Shown: positions 1 through 8,647 of the stretch, one piece after another
Layout of the letters: each line of letters opens with the position of its first letter
Position numbering within the stretch: the first letter of the stretch is position 1
Source: Schwartzia succinivorans DSM 10502
GTDB taxonomy: Bacteria; Bacillota; Negativicutes; Selenomonadales; Selenomonadaceae
Assembly (NCBI RefSeq): GCF_900129225.1
Contig: NZ_FQUG01000014.1
Coordinates: forward strand, 1 to 35,615
DNA: 35,615 nucleotides
Reading direction: 5' to 3'
Made by a program: the position numbers and the translations under genes
Notes under the pieces: model-generated
Seen by the model: only the letters and a program-made list of their open reading frames with translations
Told to the model about the DNA's origin: nothing
Databases searched by the model: none

Positions 1-71
1 TTGCAAATGATCAATTAAGTTTATTTGAATCAGTGGACCCGTTTACGGGGAAGCGAGAGAAAAAAGGCTAA

Positions 72-96
72 GAAAAAAGCCCCCGAGTAGGGGGCT
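72..96 (-). terminator. Intrinsic terminator inside the left terminal repeat
   Basis: Read leftward, a 7-bp stem (AGCCCCC at 78-84 with GGGGGCT at 90-96, 5-nt loop) is followed by a run of Ts. It is the outermost of four hairpins after pycB. Confidence 0.7.
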
Positions 97-185
97 GCCA
101 GTGATAATAGTGTGATTGCCAGATTGTTTCGATGCGCCCTTTAGGGTGCTACCACAGGTAATTGGCCCTTATAGGGCCTGAGCAA

Positions 186-206
186 ACCACCCGTTTCACG
201 GGTGGT
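186..206 (-). terminator. First hairpin after pycB
   Basis: A 9-bp perfect stem (ACCACCCGT/ACGGGTGGT) with a 3-nt loop lies 15 bp after the pycB stop. The T run after it is short (TTTG), so it may act as a transcript-protecting 3' hairpin or a weak terminator. Confidence 0.5.
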
Positions 207-220
207 TTTGATTTGTTTTA

Positions 221-1684
221 TCAATTGTCAAGAGTGTCATGAAGATGCTTTTTAAGTTCATTTGCATCATCAATCTGAAGCAGCTCTCCAAGCAATTTCT
301 TTGCCTTATTCGTGGAAATTGAACGAAGATTCTTTTTGAAGAATTCTTCAGCAACCTGTGGGAAGAGAGCATAGGAAAGTACATCCTCCTCAGGTGCGTT
401 TTCATATCCTTTTTCAGCGAGCTCATCACGGAACTGAGCCATTGTTTTCTCTTTTGCATCCTCAACAGCACAGTCTGTGATGATTTCCGAATCCTGAATA
501 CCGATGGAATGCAAGAAGTCGCGTGAGATTGGTTTCGGCGTATGACCGAATTTGCCACGGGCCAGATCCTTAAATTCTTTTGGAACCATCTTGTAACGTC
601 CGAACATGACATTGAACGTAGCCATACTGCCCACAATCTGGCTGGATGGAGTAACAAGCGGCGGATAACCGAGGTCAGCGCGGACACGCGGCATTTCATC
701 AAGCAAATCCTGATATTTGTCTTCCATACCCTGTTCCTTGAGCTGGTTCGTAAGGTTGGAGAGCATACCGCCCGGAATCTGGAAGTCCAGAACATTAGGA
801 TTGACATCAAAATAACCTTTAAGATTGAATTCTTTGATGAGATCCTGCTTCACCTGTGTGAAGTGCTTGGAAACAGGAATCAGCTTCTGACGGTCAAGCT
901 TTGTATCACGGGGGGATTCCTTAAGTGTTTCAATCATTGTCTCAGTGCAGGGCTGAGATGTATCACACGCAAAAGGTGCAAGTGCTGTGTCAATGATATC
1001 AACACCTGCTTCAATTGCTTTAAGATATGTCATGGAACCAAATCCGCTTGTGTAGTGGGTATGAAGCTCAATAGGAACCTTTATGGCAGCCTTTAATTTC
1101 TTTACCAAATCCTCGGCAACGTAAGGCTTCAAAAGGCCGGACATATCCTTGATGCAGACAGAATGGCAGCCCATTTTTTCAAGCTCTTTTGCGAGCTCAA
1201 CGAAGGTTTCGTTCGTGTGGTACGGACTGACAGTATATACGAGACAGCCCTGAACATGGGGCTTCTCCTTGCACTTGAGTGCTTCATCAATGGATGTGCG
1301 GAGGTTCTGTATATCATTCAGTGCATCAAAAATACGGAAAACACGCACGCCATGCTCCGATGCTTTACGGACAAAAGCACGGACAACATCATCCGAGTAA
1401 TGATTATAGCCGAGAAGATTCTGGCCGCGGAGAAGCATCTGGATAGGGGTTTTTTTCAAATGTTTTTTAAGAGTATCCAGTCTTTCCCACGGATCCTCAT
1501 CCAAAAAACGAAGACATGTATCAAACGTAGCTCCGCCCCATGCTTCAAGAGCATTAAAGCCGATTTCATCCAATGCTTCCAACTGAGGCAGCATCTGACT
1601 GATGCGCATACGGGTAGCGCACAAAGACTGGTGTGCGTCACGAAGGATTGTTTCCGTAATTTTAACAGGCTGCATTTCTGCCAT
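221..1684 (-). CDS. pycB: Pyruvate/oxaloacetate carboxyltransferase subunit (PycB / OadA-alpha / transcarboxylase 5S type)
   Basis: This is a biotin-dependent carboxyltransferase that moves a carboxyl group between oxaloacetate or pyruvate and carboxybiotin. The DRE-TIM-barrel domain shows LRDAHQSL near the N-terminus, RGQNLLGY, the carbamylated-lysine region CIKDMSGLL and the metal-binding HTHYTSG. The second half matches the PycB/OadA conserved domain (IPGGMLSNL, TPSSQIVG). At about 487 residues it ends before any biotin-carrier domain: no AMKM motif is present, so the carrier must be a separate protein. Start choice is uncertain. ATG at 1684 gives the family N-terminus, but in-frame TTG at 1690 is better spaced from GGGAG, and GTG at 1696 overlaps that site. 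It is transcribed alone from a consensus promoter. It may be a pyruvate carboxylase, oxaloacetate decarboxylase or transcarboxylase subunit; sequence alone does not decide. Confidence 0.9.
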   Translation of the reverse strand: MAEMQPVKITETILRDAHQSLCATRMRISQMLPQLEALDEIGFNALEAWGGATFDTCLRFLDEDPWERLDTLKKHLKKTPIQMLLRGQNLLGYNHYSDDVVRAFVRKASEHGVRVFRIFDALNDIQNLRTSIDEALKCKEKPHVQGCLVYTVSPYHTNETFVELAKELEKMGCHSVCIKDMSGLLKPYVAEDLVKKLKAAIKVPIELHTHYTSGFGSMTYLKAIEAGVDIIDTALAPFACDTSQPCTETMIETLKESPRDTKLDRQKLIPVSKHFTQVKQDLIKEFNLKGYFDVNPNVLDFQIPGGMLSNLTNQLKEQGMEDKYQDLLDEMPRVRADLGYPPLVTPSSQIVGSMATFNVMFGRYKMVPKEFKDLARGKFGHTPKPISRDFLHSIGIQDSEIITDCAVEDAKEKTMAQFRDELAEKGYENAPEEDVLSYALFPQVAEEFFKKNLRSISTNKAKKLLGELLQIDDANELKKHLHDTLDN

Positions 1685-1742
1685 AATCAAAAACACTCTC
1701 CCTTGATTGTATTATTGTACCTTACGGACATTACATAATTAC

Positions 1743-1771
1743 AGTATATGAAGCTGGATTTTCATTGTCAA
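1743..1771 (-). promoter_or_regulatory. Promoter of pycB
   Basis: On the minus strand, TTGACA (1771-1766), a 17-bp spacer and TATACT (1748-1743) form a near-consensus sigma-A promoter about 60 bp upstream of the pycB start. Confidence 0.8.
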
Positions 1772-1815
1772 TGTATACATGAAAAACTTTTACAAAAAAT
1801 AAGTATTTTCTTTGC

Positions 1816-2688
1816 TTATTCGTTTTCGTCCATGTCGATTCCTTTTTTTACAAGTTCACGATATGCTTTTTGGAGTGATTTCGTGATTTCGCCGGGTTTC
1901 CCGTCTGCAATAGTGTTGCGGTCGATTGCCTTTACCGGAACGATTTCATTTTCCGTGTTTGTGAGGAAAGCTTCTTCAGCAGAATAAGCAAATTCAGGTT
2001 TAAAAGCTTTTTCAACAACTGTTAAATCAAGCTGCTTTGAAAGTCTTTCCATGATGAGTTCCCGGGTAACGCCCGGAAGTATAAGATTATTTTTCGGATG
2101 TGTCCAGAGAATTCCTTCCTTTACAACGAAGAAATTGGCATCCACGCCCTCTGTAATGATATTGGCATCTTTACGGTAAAGGAGTGCCGTTGCGCCGTTA
2201 GCCTTTACAGCCTGATCCATTGCGACAACATTACCAAGCAGGTTCAGAGAGTTGATATCGCAGCGAAGCCAGCGGATATCCTCAACCAATGCGGCGCGTA
2301 TACCGTTTTCCTGCCATTCGGTGTTTATAGGTGTATCACGGATAATGACATTCAGATGGGGCAGTGACGGATATGGAGACTGCAGAGAACGGGGGGCAGT
2401 TCCTCTTGATAACTGGAAGTAGATGAGTCCGTCCTTTATTTCTGTCTTTTGAATCATTTCATTAAATAAATTGTAAAGCTCTTCATCCGTATCAGTGATA
2501 GGAATATTTAATGCCCGCATGGAATTTCTGTATCTCTCGAGATGCTTTTTAACCCCGAAGCATACGCCGTCATAAACACGCAGGGTTTCATAAACGCCGT
2601 CACCAAGCTGATACCCTCTATCCTCAAGCTGTACGGCATATTCCTTCAAATCAATAAAAGTGCCATCGATGTAAGCCGATTCTTTCAT
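1816..2688 (-). CDS. D-amino acid aminotransferase homologue lacking the PLP lysine
   Basis: This fold-type IV aminotransferase homologue (290 aa from ATG 2688, 7 nt after GGAGG; the in-frame TTG at 2691 is less likely) aligns along its length with Bacillus D-alanine transaminase. EDRGYQLGDGVYE, YFQLSRGTAPR, VEDIRWLRCDI, SLNLLG, ITEG and NNLILPGVTRE are all kept. The residue matching catalytic Lys145, in the usual CDIKSLNLLG, is Asn here (codon AAC, complement of 2253-2255 region; residue 146). The substrate-carboxylate His100 (PRAH) is Leu (PRSL), while Arg98 and Tyr31 equivalents remain. Without the Schiff-base lysine normal transamination is not expected. It could be a repurposed PLP-binding protein, a damaged gene or a sequence error. 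The reading frame is otherwise intact. Confidence 0.88.
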   Translation of the reverse strand: MKESAYIDGTFIDLKEYAVQLEDRGYQLGDGVYETLRVYDGVCFGVKKHLERYRNSMRALNIPITDTDEELYNLFNEMIQKTEIKDGLIYFQLSRGTAPRSLQSPYPSLPHLNVIIRDTPINTEWQENGIRAALVEDIRWLRCDINSLNLLGNVVAMDQAVKANGATALLYRKDANIITEGVDANFFVVKEGILWTHPKNNLILPGVTRELIMERLSKQLDLTVVEKAFKPEFAYSAEEAFLTNTENEIVPVKAIDRNTIADGKPGEITKSLQKAYRELVKKGIDMDENE

Positions 2689-2718
2689 CAAAAGACCTCC
2701 TAAGTAGTAATCTTCTAT

Positions 2719-2724
2719 ATTATA
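2719..2724 (-). promoter_or_regulatory. Probable -10 box of the aminotransferase gene
   Basis: A minus-strand TATAAT (2724-2719) lies about 30 bp upstream of the ATG at 2688. No good -35 is seen at the proper spacing, so the promoter may be weak. Confidence 0.4.
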
Positions 2725-2814
2725 GATGAAAAAATTTTTTAATAATAGTCTTTATTTTATTGTTTGGTATTATTTTTTCCCATGAATACACGACGTTTTT
2801 TACATGCGCAAACC

Positions 2815-2844
2815 TTGAACTATAGCCTTATAATGTGGTATGAT
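2815..2844 (+). promoter_or_regulatory. Promoter of the ACT-UPF0210 operon
   Basis: TTGAAC (2815-2820), an 18-bp spacer and TATGAT (2839-2844) preceded by TG form an extended -10 promoter about 40 bp upstream of the ACT gene's GGAGG site. Confidence 0.65.
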
Positions 2845-2891
2845 TTGTAAAATTGTACAGTATATGCAGTCTGAATGGAGGAAAATTTTCA

Positions 2892-3161
2892 ATGAAAATT
2901 GTTGTTACTATTGTCGGTAAAGATCAGGTGGGTATCATTGCGTCAGTCAGCTCAATTCTGGCTGATAATAATGTCAATATATTAAACGTCAATCAGAATA
3001 TCATGGACGGTTTTTTCAATATGGTTCTTATTGCCGAGATGACAGATGACAAGCTGAAATTGGCTGATTTGCAGAAGCTCCTGAAAGAAAAGGGAGAAGC
3101 AATGAGGTTGGAAATTAAAGTACAGCATCAGGATATTTTCAACAGCATGCATACTATTTAA
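2892..3161 (+). CDS. ACT domain protein (UPF0237 family)
   Basis: This 89-residue single ACT domain protein starts at ATG 2892, ten bases after GGAGG at 2877-2881. The N-terminus ([20 protein letters not shown]) and the following [12 protein letters not shown] are the beta-alpha-beta ligand-binding part of an ACT fold. It is the whole length of the UPF0237 family. The gene is followed 29 bp later by the UPF0210 gene; this pair also occurs together in streptococci, which suggests that the ACT protein senses a small ligand, probably an amino acid, for its partner. The ligand is unknown. Confidence 0.9.
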   Translation: MKIVVTIVGKDQVGIIASVSSILADNNVNILNVNQNIMDGFFNMVLIAEMTDDKLKLADLQKLLKEKGEAMRLEIKVQHQDIFNSMHTI

Positions 3162-3190
3162 ATTACAATTTCTTTTTGGGAGGAATAACC

Positions 3191-4552
3191 TTGATAACGA
3201 TTGACGATATACTTGAAACCAATCGAATGATAACTGAGAATAAACTGGATGTACGTACTATTACGATGGGTATTTCCCTTCGTGACTGTGCTCACCCGAA
3301 TATTACTCAGTTCTGCCAGAATGTTTACGATAAAATAACCAAGTCAGCAGAGTTCCTCGTAAAAACGGGGGAAGAAATCGAGTCTGAATACGGCATACCA
3401 ATCATACACAAGCGTGTGTCAGTTACTCCGATTGCGATTGCAGCGGAAGCATGTAAAACAGATACCTATGTTCCTGTGGCAGAGGCTTTGGACAGAGCTG
3501 CAAAGGAAGTAGGCATCAATTTTATCGGCGGTTTCTCTGCTTTGGTGGAAAAGGGCTTCACCAACGGTGACCGAATTTTATTGAACTCAATTCCTCAGGC
3601 ATTGGCAAGCACATCGCTTGTATGCTCCTCAGTCAATTTAGGCTCTACTAAAGCAGGCATAAATATGGACTGTGTCCGTGAGATGGGTGAAATCATCAAG
3701 AGAACCGCGGAGCTTACCCGTGATGAACAGGCAATCGGCTGCGCGAAGCTTGTTGTATTTGCAAACGCACCCGGAGATAATCCGTTCATGGCCGGCGCAT
3801 TCCATGGCGTAAGTGAAGCTGAGCGCGTAGTCAGTGTAGGCGTAAGTGGACCGGGCGTGGTGAAGCATGCGCTAGAAGGGCTTAAAGGTGCTGATTTCAC
3901 AGAGGTTGCCGAAACAATCAAGAAAACTGCATTTAAGATTACCCGCGTAGGTCAGCTTGTAGCCCGTGAGGCATCAAAACGTCTTGGCGTTCCGTTTGGA
4001 ATTATTGATTTGTCGCTGGCACCGACTCCGGCAGTTGGAGACAGTGTAGCAAATGTCCTGGAGGAAATGGGCCTTGAAAGCTGCGGCGCACCGGGAACGA
4101 CAGCTGCTTTGGCACTGCTTAATGATGCAGTCAAGAAGGGCGGTCTTATGGCATCCTCTCATGTTGGCGGCCTGAGCGGCGCATTTATCCCTGTAAGTGA
4201 GGATCAGGGCATGATAGACGCAATCAACGCCGGCAGCCTCTCTATCGAGAAGCTTGAGGCAATGACCTGCGTGTGCTCTGTCGGACTTGATATGATTGCC
4301 ATTGAGGGAGACACATCAGCAGCTACTATTTCGGGGATTATTGCCGATGAGGCTGCTATCGGTATGATTAACAATAAGACCACGGCTGTCCGTATTATCC
4401 CGGTTCCGGGCAAGAAGGTCGGAGATGTCGTAGAATACGGCGGCCTTTTGGGATACTGCCCGATTGTTCCTGTGAGGAATAAGTTCAGCTCTGAGGCATT
4501 CATTGCACGGGGCGGGCGTATTCCGGCTCCTGTCAGAAGCTTAACGAATTAA
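3191..4552 (+). CDS. UPF0210 / DUF711 family protein
   Basis: This 453-residue cytosolic protein belongs to the UPF0210 (DUF711, PFL-like) family of unknown biochemical function. Typical stretches include [14 protein letters not shown] near the N-terminus, [34 protein letters not shown] and the C-terminal [15 protein letters not shown]. The start is TTG 3191, placed 7 nt after GGGAGG at 3178-3183; an upstream in-frame TTG at 3176 overlaps that ribosome site and is unlikely. It forms a two-gene operon with the ACT protein and ends at an intrinsic terminator. No catalytic role can be assigned from sequence. Confidence 0.9.
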   Translation: MITIDDILETNRMITENKLDVRTITMGISLRDCAHPNITQFCQNVYDKITKSAEFLVKTGEEIESEYGIPIIHKRVSVTPIAIAAEACKTDTYVPVAEALDRAAKEVGINFIGGFSALVEKGFTNGDRILLNSIPQALASTSLVCSSVNLGSTKAGINMDCVREMGEIIKRTAELTRDEQAIGCAKLVVFANAPGDNPFMAGAFHGVSEAERVVSVGVSGPGVVKHALEGLKGADFTEVAETIKKTAFKITRVGQLVAREASKRLGVPFGIIDLSLAPTPAVGDSVANVLEEMGLESCGAPGTTAALALLNDAVKKGGLMASSHVGGLSGAFIPVSEDQGMIDAINAGSLSIEKLEAMTCVCSVGLDMIAIEGDTSAATISGIIADEAAIGMINNKTTAVRIIPVPGKKVGDVVEYGGLLGYCPIVPVRNKFSSEAFIARGGRIPAPVRSLTN

Positions 4553-4553
4553 G

Positions 4554-4583
4554 AAAAGAGAGCCCTGCAAAGGGCTCTTTTCT
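4554..4583 (+). terminator. Terminator after UPF0210 gene
   Basis: GAAAAG..AGCCCT pairs with AGGGCT..CTTTTC, giving a stem of about 11 bp with a two-base bulge and a TTTTC tail, starting 2 bp after the stop codon. Confidence 0.75.
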
Positions 4584-4601
4584 TCCTGGGAGGTATGTCA
4601 G

Positions 4602-5252
4602 ATGCGGATGACCAAAAAAATCAAAGCGGAAATAATTGAAAGACTTTCTGAGCATTATGCGGGTGCAAAGCCTGCACTGGTATACAGAAATTCCTTTGAG
4701 CTATTGGTTGCTGTGATTCTTTCCGCACAGTGTACTGACAAAAGGGTAAATATAACGACAGCGCGGCTTTTCGCCAAAGCTGATTCGCCGCAAAAGATTC
4801 TTGACTTGGGACTGAAGGCGCTTGAGGAAGAAATCAAAGACTGCGGGTTATATCACAACAAGGCAAAAAATATCTACGCTGCCTGCGGTATTTTGATGGA
4901 GAAATATGACGGAGCTGTGCCTGAGACCTTTGAAGAGCTGCTCAGCCTTCCCGGTGTCGGGAGAAAAACAGCAAATGTTGTTTCAAGTGTTGCGTTTAAC
5001 AAGCCTGCTATTGCTGTTGACACCCACGTTTTTCGTGTTTCAAACAGACTGCGTATTGCCGTAGGAGAAACTCCGTTAGAGGTTGAAAAGGGACTTCAGA
5101 AGCTGATTCCGAAAGAAAGCTGGTCGGACGCGCATCACTGGCTTATATGGCATGGACGAAACCTGTGCCAGTCGCGCCGCCCGAAATGTTCAAAGTGCTT
5201 TTTAAATGATTTATGTCCCAGTAAATCAGAAAATGTCGAGGAGAAGAAATGA
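4602..5252 (+). CDS. nth: Endonuclease III (DNA glycosylase/AP lyase)
   Basis: Base-excision repair enzyme that removes oxidised pyrimidines and cuts AP sites. The helix-hairpin-helix LPGVGRKTANVV carries the catalytic Lys (in GRKTA), and the catalytic Asp is in IAVDTHVFR. The C-terminal iron-sulfur loop has the standard Cys spacing C-x6-C-x2-C-x5-C (CQSRRPKCSKCFLNDLC). The length of 216 residues is normal. ATG 4602 is 8 nt after GGGAGG (4588-4593); ATG 4608 is an alternative. It overlaps the following acetyltransferase by 4 nt (ATGA), so the two are translationally coupled. Confidence 0.95.
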   Translation: MRMTKKIKAEIIERLSEHYAGAKPALVYRNSFELLVAVILSAQCTDKRVNITTARLFAKADSPQKILDLGLKALEEEIKDCGLYHNKAKNIYAACGILMEKYDGAVPETFEELLSLPGVGRKTANVVSSVAFNKPAIAVDTHVFRVSNRLRIAVGETPLEVEKGLQKLIPKESWSDAHHWLIWHGRNLCQSRRPKCSKCFLNDLCPSKSENVEEKK

Positions 5253-5701
5253 TATACAGAAAACCTACATTCGATGATGTAGAAGAAATATACAATTTAA
5301 TAAATCAGTATGCAAATGAGGGTGTAATGCTGGCAAGATCCAGAAACACTCTTTATGAAACTCTCAGAGAAATGATTGTAGCCGATGATAACGGCACGAT
5401 AGCAGGTGTCGGCGGGCTGCATATTGTGTGGGACCGTATGGCGGAGGTACGTTCAATGGCGGTTCTTCCGGAGAAAGCGCGTCAGAAAATCGGAACGGAA
5501 ATAGTAAAGCGCCTGATTGAGGAAGCAAAAGAGCTTAATGCAGAGAAGGTTTTCACTCTTACATACAAGCCAGGTTTTTTTCAGACGCTTGGCTTTCAGG
5601 TGATAGTTAAGGAAGACCTGCCTCCCAAGGTCTGGAAGGATTGTATTGACTGTCCCAAATTCCCGAACTGTGACGAAATTGCATTAATTCGTAAGATTTA
5701 A
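5249..5701 (+). CDS. GNAT N-acetyltransferase, short ArgA-like
   Basis: This 150-residue GCN5-related acetyltransferase resembles the short N-acetylglutamate synthase-type proteins of Firmicutes. Features are an N-terminal MIYRKPTFDDVEEIYNLI, VRSMAVLPEKARQKIGTEIV as the acetyl-CoA binding loop, and YKPGFFQTLGF. The C-terminal KDCIDCPKFPNCDE has three cysteines that could bind metal. The start codon overlaps the nth stop. The first step of arginine synthesis is one plausible role, but no other arg gene is nearby, so the substrate remains inferred. Confidence 0.8.
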   Translation: MIYRKPTFDDVEEIYNLINQYANEGVMLARSRNTLYETLREMIVADDNGTIAGVGGLHIVWDRMAEVRSMAVLPEKARQKIGTEIVKRLIEEAKELNAEKVFTLTYKPGFFQTLGFQVIVKEDLPPKVWKDCIDCPKFPNCDEIALIRKI

Positions 5702-5754
5702 TAGGTGTCTATGTATTTGTTGTGTATACAATTTGCAATTTTGTGATATCTTTG

Positions 5755-5783
5755 TTGACAATATTCTGAAATAATGCTATATT
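5755..5783 (+). promoter_or_regulatory. Promoter of the aroF-tyrA T-box operon
   Basis: TTGACA (5755-5760), a 17-bp spacer and TATATT (5778-5783) preceded by TG form a near-consensus extended promoter. Transcription would begin near 5790, just before the T-box leader. Confidence 0.85.
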
Positions 5784-5789
5784 ATCACC

Positions 5790-6082
5790 ATATTATTGTA
5801 AATGCGATGCGCAAGAGAAGTAATTAATGTCATTTTTTCAGAGAGCTGCGGGCTGGTGAAACGCAGTAAAGTGCCTTAATGAAATACACTTGCAAGCAGC
5901 GGGCTGAATTAGTGTACCGGCACAGTGTTACTGTGTCAGTAAACTGGCAGTAGGCTTTGCCGGATTGTCACCGTTATCATAGACTAGGATATACACTTGT
6001 ATCCGAAAAAGCGGCTTGCTATGAGCAAGCAGGGTGGTACCACGAGCTTAGAGCCCGTCCCTGTATGGGGGCGGGCTTTTTT
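5790..6082 (+). promoter_or_regulatory. Tyrosine T-box leader with terminator
   Basis: The leader contains the conserved T-box AGGGTGGTACCACG at 6031-6044, a GC-rich terminator stem (AGCCCG.. with ..CGGGCT) and a T run ending near 6082. The Stem I base is GCAAG (5811-5815) with CTTGC (5889-5893), enclosing a loop-E-like AGAAGTA opposite GAAATACA. The specifier is read as TAC (5885-5887), a Tyr codon followed by A. Distal-loop consensus GGGCTGGTGAAA is also present. Uncharged tRNA-Tyr should stabilise the antiterminator and turn on the aromatic pathway genes downstream. Confidence 0.9.
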
Positions 6083-6107
6083 GCATTCAAAATTGGAGGG
6101 AAAAGTC

Positions 6108-7118
6108 ATGATTATTGTAATGAGTCCATCAGCTACGAAAGAAAATTTGAAAAAAGTAGAGGAAAAGATTGAGCGTTCAGGTTTGTCAGCGCATCTTTCC
6201 GTTGGTGAAAACCGGACGATCGTTGGTGTCATCGGAGATAAAAAGCGTATCGGTGAATTGGAGATGAATTCACTTGAGGGCGTTGAAAAGACTGTCCGTA
6301 TTACTGAAAAATACAAGCTTGTAAGTCGCGAGTTTAAGGCAGATAATACAGTTATTGATGTCCGCGGAGTTAAAATCGGCGGGGAAGAATTGGCAGTTAT
6401 GGCAGGTCCCTGTTCCGTTGAAAGTCTTGAACAGCTTCGTGAGACAGCAGCTGCAGTAAAGAAAGCCGGAGCTCAGTTCCTTCGCGGCGGCGCATTCAAG
6501 CCCCGTACTTCTCCCTATGATTTTCAGGGACTTGGCGAAGAAGGACTCAAGCTGTTAAAGCAGGTTGGTGACGAATACGATTTGCGGATAATCACTGAAA
6601 TAGTTGACTTGAATGATGTTGAGCTGGTATCGGAATACGCTGATATTCTTCAGATAGGTGCCAGAAACATGCAGAACTTCCGCCTTTTGCAGGCCGTAGG
6701 GCATGGCAGCAAGCCTGTAATGCTGAAACGCGGTATCTCCGCAACAATCTCTGAATGGCTGAATGCGGCAGAATACATAATGAGCGCCGGCAATGACAAC
6801 GTAATGCTCTGTGAAAGAGGTATCCGCACATACGAAACATACACGCGCAATACTCTTGATTTGTCCGCGGTAGTAGCTTTGAAGGAGCTTACGCACCTGC
6901 CTGTAATCGTTGACCCGAGTCACGGAACAGGCCGCTGGCAGATGGTCCAGCCTATGGCACGTGCGGGTATCGCTGCCGGAGCAGACGGTCTGATTATCGA
7001 GGTTCATCCGCATCCGGAGCAGGCACTGAGCGACGGAGATCAGTCCTTGAAGCCTGAGAAATTTGCGGAATTGATGCAGGATGTTAAGAAAATCGCAGAG
7101 ATTATGGGGAGAAAATAA
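6108..7118 (+). CDS. aroF: 3-deoxy-D-arabino-heptulosonate 7-phosphate synthase (type I-beta)
   Basis: Catalyses phosphoenolpyruvate plus erythrose 4-phosphate to DAHP, the entry to aromatic amino acid synthesis. Residues 1-80 form the ferredoxin-like regulatory domain ([29 protein letters not shown]) known from the Thermotoga enzyme, where it mediates feedback by Tyr. The barrel contains [53 protein letters not shown] and [13 protein letters not shown], including the metal and substrate residues. ATG 6108 lies 8 nt after GGAGG; a longer in-frame extension reads through the T-box and is not real. tyrA follows after 3 bp. Confidence 0.96.
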   Translation: MIIVMSPSATKENLKKVEEKIERSGLSAHLSVGENRTIVGVIGDKKRIGELEMNSLEGVEKTVRITEKYKLVSREFKADNTVIDVRGVKIGGEELAVMAGPCSVESLEQLRETAAAVKKAGAQFLRGGAFKPRTSPYDFQGLGEEGLKLLKQVGDEYDLRIITEIVDLNDVELVSEYADILQIGARNMQNFRLLQAVGHGSKPVMLKRGISATISEWLNAAEYIMSAGNDNVMLCERGIRTYETYTRNTLDLSAVVALKELTHLPVIVDPSHGTGRWQMVQPMARAGIAAGADGLIIEVHPHPEQALSDGDQSLKPEKFAELMQDVKKIAEIMGRK

Positions 7119-7121
7119 ACA

Positions 7122-8009
7122 ATGGCAAAATTGAATCTTGCTATTATCGGAGTTGGATTGATTGGCGGTTCTTTTGGACTGGCATTAAAGGATAAGCTGG
7201 GTGAGGATGTCCATATTCGCGGCCTTTGCCGTCATAAAGAGTCAATGGATGCTGCTGTAAAGCTGGGGGCGGTTGATGAAGCCTCAGATGATGTGGCATG
7301 GGTAGTAAAGGATGCTGACCTTGTTTATCTGAGTACTCCTGTGCTCCAGATGGTTCCTATGGTAAAGCAGATACTTCCACATCTGAAAAAAGGCGCGGTA
7401 ATTACGGATGCCGGAAGTACGAAAAAATTTCTGATGGATTCGATAACACCGCTGCTTCCTGATGATATATACTATATTTCGGCACATCCAATGACAGGAA
7501 AAGAAAAGAGTGGCGTATCAGCAGCCGGCAAGGATTTATTTTTAAACAAGTGCTATGTTATTATAAAAGAAACCGCTGCTCCGCCTGATGTGGTAAAATG
7601 GTTCGAGGATATTATGACCTTAACCGGAGCAAATCTGACGACTCTGCCGGTAGCACAGCACGACAGATGCGCATCTATTATCAGTCACGTGCCTCATGTT
7701 GCAGCAGCTGCTTTAGTTACGCTCCTTGAACGAAGTGACGAGGATATGAAATCCTGCATCAAGCTCGCAGGAGGTGGCTTCAAGGATACCACACGTATTG
7801 CGTCATCAAATGCTGATATGTGGGCAGATATATGCATGACGAATGCGGATGCAATTACAGCACATCTGCGCGAGGTTCAGTCGATTTTGGATGATGTGAT
7901 AAAATATATGGAAGCAAAAGACAGGCAGAAAATACATGATTATTTTCTTAAAGCCAAAAAGAGACGCGATTCAATTCTTGATACAGCAGAAGAATTGTTC
8001 GAGATTTAA
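7122..8009 (+). CDS. tyrA: Prephenate dehydrogenase
   Basis: NAD(P)-dependent oxidative decarboxylation of prephenate to 4-hydroxyphenylpyruvate on the tyrosine branch. The N-terminal Rossmann loop is IIGVGLIGGSFGLALK, and the catalytic and substrate region is ISAHPMTGKEKSGV, with the His of SAHPM. ISHVPHVAAAAL and GGGFKDTTRIA lie in the helical C-terminal half. At 295 residues it lacks the C-terminal ACT domain found in longer relatives. It is cotranscribed with aroF under the Tyr T-box, which fits end-product control. Confidence 0.95.
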   Translation: MAKLNLAIIGVGLIGGSFGLALKDKLGEDVHIRGLCRHKESMDAAVKLGAVDEASDDVAWVVKDADLVYLSTPVLQMVPMVKQILPHLKKGAVITDAGSTKKFLMDSITPLLPDDIYYISAHPMTGKEKSGVSAAGKDLFLNKCYVIIKETAAPPDVVKWFEDIMTLTGANLTTLPVAQHDRCASIISHVPHVAAAALVTLLERSDEDMKSCIKLAGGGFKDTTRIASSNADMWADICMTNADAITAHLREVQSILDDVIKYMEAKDRQKIHDYFLKAKKRRDSILDTAEELFEI

Positions 8010-8029
8010 ATTTAAAAGGGAGTCATATT

Positions 8030-8476
8030 TTGAAAATTAAACTTCATGAACTGGCCGATGCCTTTGCGGTATCGGAAACGCACACCGGATATGTAGATTT
8101 GGAGGAAGGCAGGATTCTGCTGTCCGGTTCTACTGTCTCAGCAAATGCAGATGTTGAAGATTTTGAGCAGGAAGAAGAGGCTCAAATGGATCAGTCTATT
8201 ATGTGGGAAGAGAATTGGCAGCGCTATGTTGTAGTCCCCAACTTGGGTGATTACGATTTTCGAGAGCTTTTCAGAGATTTTATATCTTCTCAGCATGTTG
8301 ATGATGACCGTAGGGGAAGGCTTCAGGAAGTTTATAATCAGAATATGCGAGAGCCGTACTGCAAGAAGCTCCTGCGTGAAATGAAGCTGACTGAGGAATG
8401 GGAAGCGTTTCTCCATGAGTATTTTATGAAGGTTGCACAAGAATGGTGCGAGGAAAATATGATTGATTATGAATGA
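8030..8476 (+). CDS. UPF0158 family protein
   Basis: This 148-residue acidic soluble protein resembles the UPF0158 family, of unknown function. It shows an N-terminal MKIKLHELADAF, a segment GYVDLEEGRILL and a middle block RYVVVPNLGDYDFRELFRDFI, with Trp and Tyr residues typical of the family. The start is TTG 8030, 7 nt after AAGGGAG. It is 20 bp downstream of tyrA and probably in the same operon, although no link to tyrosine synthesis is implied. Confidence 0.75.
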   Translation: MKIKLHELADAFAVSETHTGYVDLEEGRILLSGSTVSANADVEDFEQEEEAQMDQSIMWEENWQRYVVVPNLGDYDFRELFRDFISSQHVDDDRRGRLQEVYNQNMREPYCKKLLREMKLTEEWEAFLHEYFMKVAQEWCEENMIDYE

Positions 8477-8507
8477 CGTGCTATGCTGATTTTTGAGGCG
8501 TATTTCG

Positions 8508-8536
8508 TTGACAATGCGTACATCAGTATGTATAAT
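8508..8536 (+). promoter_or_regulatory. Consensus promoter of the tRNA cluster
   Basis: TTGACA (8508-8513), exactly 17 bp, then TATAAT (8531-8536): a perfect sigma-A promoter 30 bp upstream of tRNA-Asp. Confidence 0.92.
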
Positions 8537-8566
8537 ATTACTTGTCGCTAATCAGTAGCGATAAAC

Positions 8567-8644
8567 GGCCCGGTAGTTCAGTCGGTTTAGAATGCCGCCC
8601 TGTCACGGCGGAGATCATGGGTTCAAGTCCCATCCGGGTCGCCA
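8567..8644 (+). tRNA. tRNA-Asp (GTC)
   Basis: Acceptor GGCCCGG pairs with CCGGGTC, the anticodon arm CGCCCTGTCACGGCG presents GTC, the T arm is ATGGGTTCAAGTCCCAT, and CCA is encoded (8642-8644). Confidence 0.96.
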
Positions 8645-8647
8645 TTT

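Larger units (their letters stand above)
1..215. repeat. Left copy of a 215-bp perfect inverted repeat (multi-hairpin element)
   Basis: Bases 1-215 are the exact reverse complement of 35401-35615; identity stops at 216/35400. Hairpins are visible at 78-96, 134-149, 164-178 and 186-206. Read leftward, the repeat begins 6 bp after the pycB stop codon, and the last hairpin is followed by a T run, so it can serve as a transcription terminator. Its position at both window ends suggests a dispersed genomic repeat at which an assembly broke, or the end of an insertion element. I do not recognise the family; hairpin-rich ends recall IS200/IS605 elements, but no transposase is present. Confidence 0.9.

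Noticed and set aside
542-1738. Plus-strand open frames across the first gene
   Set aside because: They are antisense to the well-supported carboxyltransferase gene.
5997-6107. N-terminal extension of aroF
   Set aside because: It runs through the T-box and terminator; ATG 6108 has an ideal ribosome site and matches the family N-terminus.
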